DNA of 7,526 bases from Anaerolineaceae bacterium (GTDB lineage: Bacteria > Chloroflexota > Anaerolineae > Anaerolineales > Anaerolineaceae), in the NCBI GenBank assembly GCA_003532515.1, contig DOEX01000034.1:1-7526 (forward strand), in the 5' to 3' direction. Within the stretch, counting starts at the first letter, position 1. Each line of letters opens with the position of its first letter. Both the position numbers and the translations under genes were made by a program. A model generated the notes under the pieces. That model had not been told where the DNA came from, did not search any database, and saw only the letters and a program-made list of their open reading frames with translations. Below are positions 5,937 to 7,526 of this stretch, piece by piece.

Positions 5937-6923
5937 TTAATAAGCATTACTAACAATGGCACGGATCTCTGCTTCAATATCCACTTCTTGTGGCACCGCT
6001 GCTGCTTCCATTAAACGGTTGTAGGGGATTGGGCAGTCTTTGCCAGCTAAACGGCGCATCGGTGCATCCAGATAATCAAACGCATCGCTTTCGCATACTG
6101 CAGCAAATACTTCTCCAGCCCAACCACCGATCTTGGTAGCTTCGTGGACAACCAGCAGCTTGCCGGTCTTTTTTACCGAGGCATTGATAGTGTCAGTATC
6201 CAGAGGCCGTAGAGTACGGGGATCAATAACTTCAACACTGATACCTTCCGAAGCCAGTTTTTCGGCTACTGTCAAGGTTTTATTGACCATGATTCCAGAT
6301 GTGACCACCGTTAGGTCTGTGCCTTCGCGTTTTACTTCTGCCACGCCCAATGGGAGAGTATATTCACCTTCTGGAACTTCGCCCTTTACTTTATAGAGCA
6401 ATTTATGTTCAATAAAACAAACTGGGTTTGGGTCGCGGATAGCACTGATCAAAAGACCTTTGGCATCGTGAGGATTACTCGGAGCCACAACCTTGATTCC
6501 AGGGATGGTCATAAGAATATTTTCAAGTGACTGTGAGTGTTGAGCTGCTGCTCCAGTGCCCGAACCACCAGCCATACGAACCACCATTGGTACAGTGGCT
6601 TTTCCACCGAACATGTAGCGGGCTTTTGCAGCCTGGTTCATCAACGGTTCCAGGGCAAGGAGGATGAAATCCATGAACATCATCTCAGCAATGGGTTTCA
6701 TACCAACCATTGCTGCACCAGTAGCTGCACCGACAATTGCCAACTCTGAAATGGGGGTTTCCAATATTCTTTCTGGTCCAAATTCATCCAACATACCAGC
6801 GCTTACACCAAACGCACCGCCATAGGTACCGATATCTTCCCCCATCAGGAAAACAGTATTATCTCGACGCATTTCTATAACCATCGCATCGCGGATGGCT
6901 TCACGATATGTTATTTCAGGCAT
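5937..6923 (-). CDS. pdhB: Pyruvate/acetoin-type dehydrogenase E1 component, beta subunit
   Basis: This 328-residue protein is the beta half of the thiamine-diphosphate-dependent E1 enzyme, which decarboxylates the 2-oxoacid (or cleaves acetoin) and passes the acyl group to lipoate on E2. Conserved marks are GEDIGTYGGAFGVSAGM (28-44), the ETPISE segment with Glu60 as the residue that activates the thiamine ring, AAQHSQSLE with His129, VVAPSNPHDAKGLL, and the C-terminal transketolase-type domain with VIDPRTLRPLDTDTI and VHEAT. The length is the family norm (about 325). The start at 6923 overlaps the E1-alpha stop by 8 bases and has GGAG 7 bases upstream, so the two subunits are probably made in equal amounts by coupled translation. 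Confidence 0.94.
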   Translation of the reverse strand: MPEITYREAIRDAMVIEMRRDNTVFLMGEDIGTYGGAFGVSAGMLDEFGPERILETPISELAIVGAATGAAMVGMKPIAEMMFMDFILLALEPLMNQAAKARYMFGGKATVPMVVRMAGGSGTGAAAQHSQSLENILMTIPGIKVVAPSNPHDAKGLLISAIRDPNPVCFIEHKLLYKVKGEVPEGEYTLPLGVAEVKREGTDLTVVTSGIMVNKTLTVAEKLASEGISVEVIDPRTLRPLDTDTINASVKKTGKLLVVHEATKIGGWAGEVFAAVCESDAFDYLDAPMRRLAGKDCPIPYNRLMEAAAVPQEVDIEAEIRAIVSNAY

Positions 6924-7526
6924 AGACCCACTCCATTACATCCTTTGGATCCGGTTCAGGGGATTCCTCAGCAAATTTGACTGCGACATCAATATCCTGG
7001 ACAGCTTCTTCATGAATCTGTCTTACCGCATCAACCGTTAAGATGTCAGCTTTGAGCAGCAGTCCTTCCATACGGTCAATGGGATCCTTCACGGTCTTCC
7101 AATACTCAATCTCATCCTTGCTGCGGTAAAGATTACGATCGCTTTTTGAATGTCCAAAGTAGCGATAAGTTGTAGCCTCAATAAAGAAAGGACCATTACC
7201 AGCACGGATACTCTCAACGGCTTTTTTTGCATGCTCATACATTGCCAAGACATCGTTGCCATCCACCAGGAAGTAGGGAATATCATAGGCGGCTGCACGA
7301 GCCCGGAATGGCGTCTTGGCAGAAACACGTTTGACATTGGCAGACATGCCATATTGATTGTTCTCGCAAACATACAGAATCGGCAAATCCCATATCCTGG
7401 CCATGTTAAGAGATTCATGGAAGATGCCTTCATTGGCAGCCCCATCTCCAAAAAGAGTCAAAACCAACTGGTCTGTCTTTCGTTGTTTAATAGCAATGCC
7501 CACACCGGCAGCCAACTGCAAACCTC
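6916..7526 (-). CDS. pdhA: Pyruvate/acetoin-type dehydrogenase E1 component, alpha subunit (5' end outside window)
   Basis: The last 202 residues of an E1-alpha subunit are present; the gene runs off the right edge and about 120 N-terminal residues are missing by comparison with the usual length of about 320-330. The thiamine-diphosphate motif is clear: GDGAANEG, then a gap, then CENNQYG. The loop YRYFGHSKSD with the following YRSKDEIEYW is the conserved region that orders on cofactor binding. The frame is open to the edge; the TTG at 7521 reads as an internal Leu, since GLQLAAGVGIA is a normal mid-protein segment. It is the first visible gene of the E1-alpha/E1-beta/E2 operon. Acetoin dehydrogenase AcoA is the main alternative; the missing part and the promoter would help decide. 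Confidence 0.92.
   Translation of the reverse strand, partial: GLQLAAGVGIAIKQRKTDQLVLTLFGDGAANEGIFHESLNMARIWDLPILYVCENNQYGMSANVKRVSAKTPFRARAAAYDIPYFLVDGNDVLAMYEHAKKAVESIRAGNGPFFIEATTYRYFGHSKSDRNLYRSKDEIEYWKTVKDPIDRMEGLLLKADILTVDAVRQIHEEAVQDIDVAVKFAEESPEPDPKDVMEWVYA

Noticed and set aside
7089..7451. Minus-strand frame of 120 codons inside E1-alpha
   Set aside because: It is a shifted-frame shadow of the thiamine-binding region of E1-alpha, which is clearly the real protein.
7519..7521. TTG as the start of the E1-alpha gene
   Set aside because: The frame continues to the window edge and this residue is an internal Leu of a conserved segment well inside the protein; the true start is outside.

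Overview
The window looks like a piece of a bacterial chromosome of moderate GC content. Almost all of it is coded on the minus strand, so the genes are read from right to left. Two metabolic modules lie head to tail. The lineage cannot be fixed from the sequence. A separate E1-alpha/E1-beta/E2 dehydrogenase set and a galactitol-type PTS with a fused HPr domain would suit a fermentative Gram-positive-type or Chloroflexota-like bacterium; this is a weak inference.

Right part (about 4570-7526): the 3' two thirds of an E1-alpha gene, a complete E1-beta gene and a complete E2 gene of a thiamine- and lipoate-dependent dehydrogenase complex (pyruvate or acetoin type). E1-alpha and E1-beta overlap by 8 bases, and E1-beta and E2 are 11 bases apart, so this is one tight operon. 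The E2 protein has one lipoyl domain and apparently two tandem peripheral-subunit-binding domains. No E3 (lipoamide dehydrogenase) gene is in view.

Middle part (about 3179-4569): a 152-base gap with a plausible promoter and a short palindrome leads into a gene for a fused PTS protein, a galactitol/fructose-type IIA domain followed by a complete HPr domain. After it comes a 450-base AT-rich non-coding region rich in inverted repeats, including three copies of CTAAATC/GATTTAG within 83 bases. This is the likely control region for the next genes.

Left part (about 283-3178): PTS IIB (gatB), PTS IIC (gatC), a small two-helix membrane protein with a possible PH-like domain that I cannot place in a named family, and a class II aldolase of the FucA/AraD type. 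These four are packed with small gaps or overlaps. The unit ends at a perfect hairpin at 135-166 that can terminate transcription from both sides. A second, plus-strand terminator at 67-92 implies a convergent gene or RNA that ends at the left edge.

Reading the genes together: the IIA-HPr fusion would pass phosphate from enzyme I through HPr and IIA to IIB, and IIB/IIC would import a polyol or sugar as its phosphate. After an oxidation step not coded here, the class II aldolase could split a ketose phosphate into a three-carbon phosphate and an aldehyde. The dehydrogenase complex would act further downstream on pyruvate or acetoin. The substrate is unknown: galactitol-specific partner genes (tagatose-phosphate kinase, tagatose-bisphosphate aldolase, polyol-phosphate dehydrogenase) are absent from the window.
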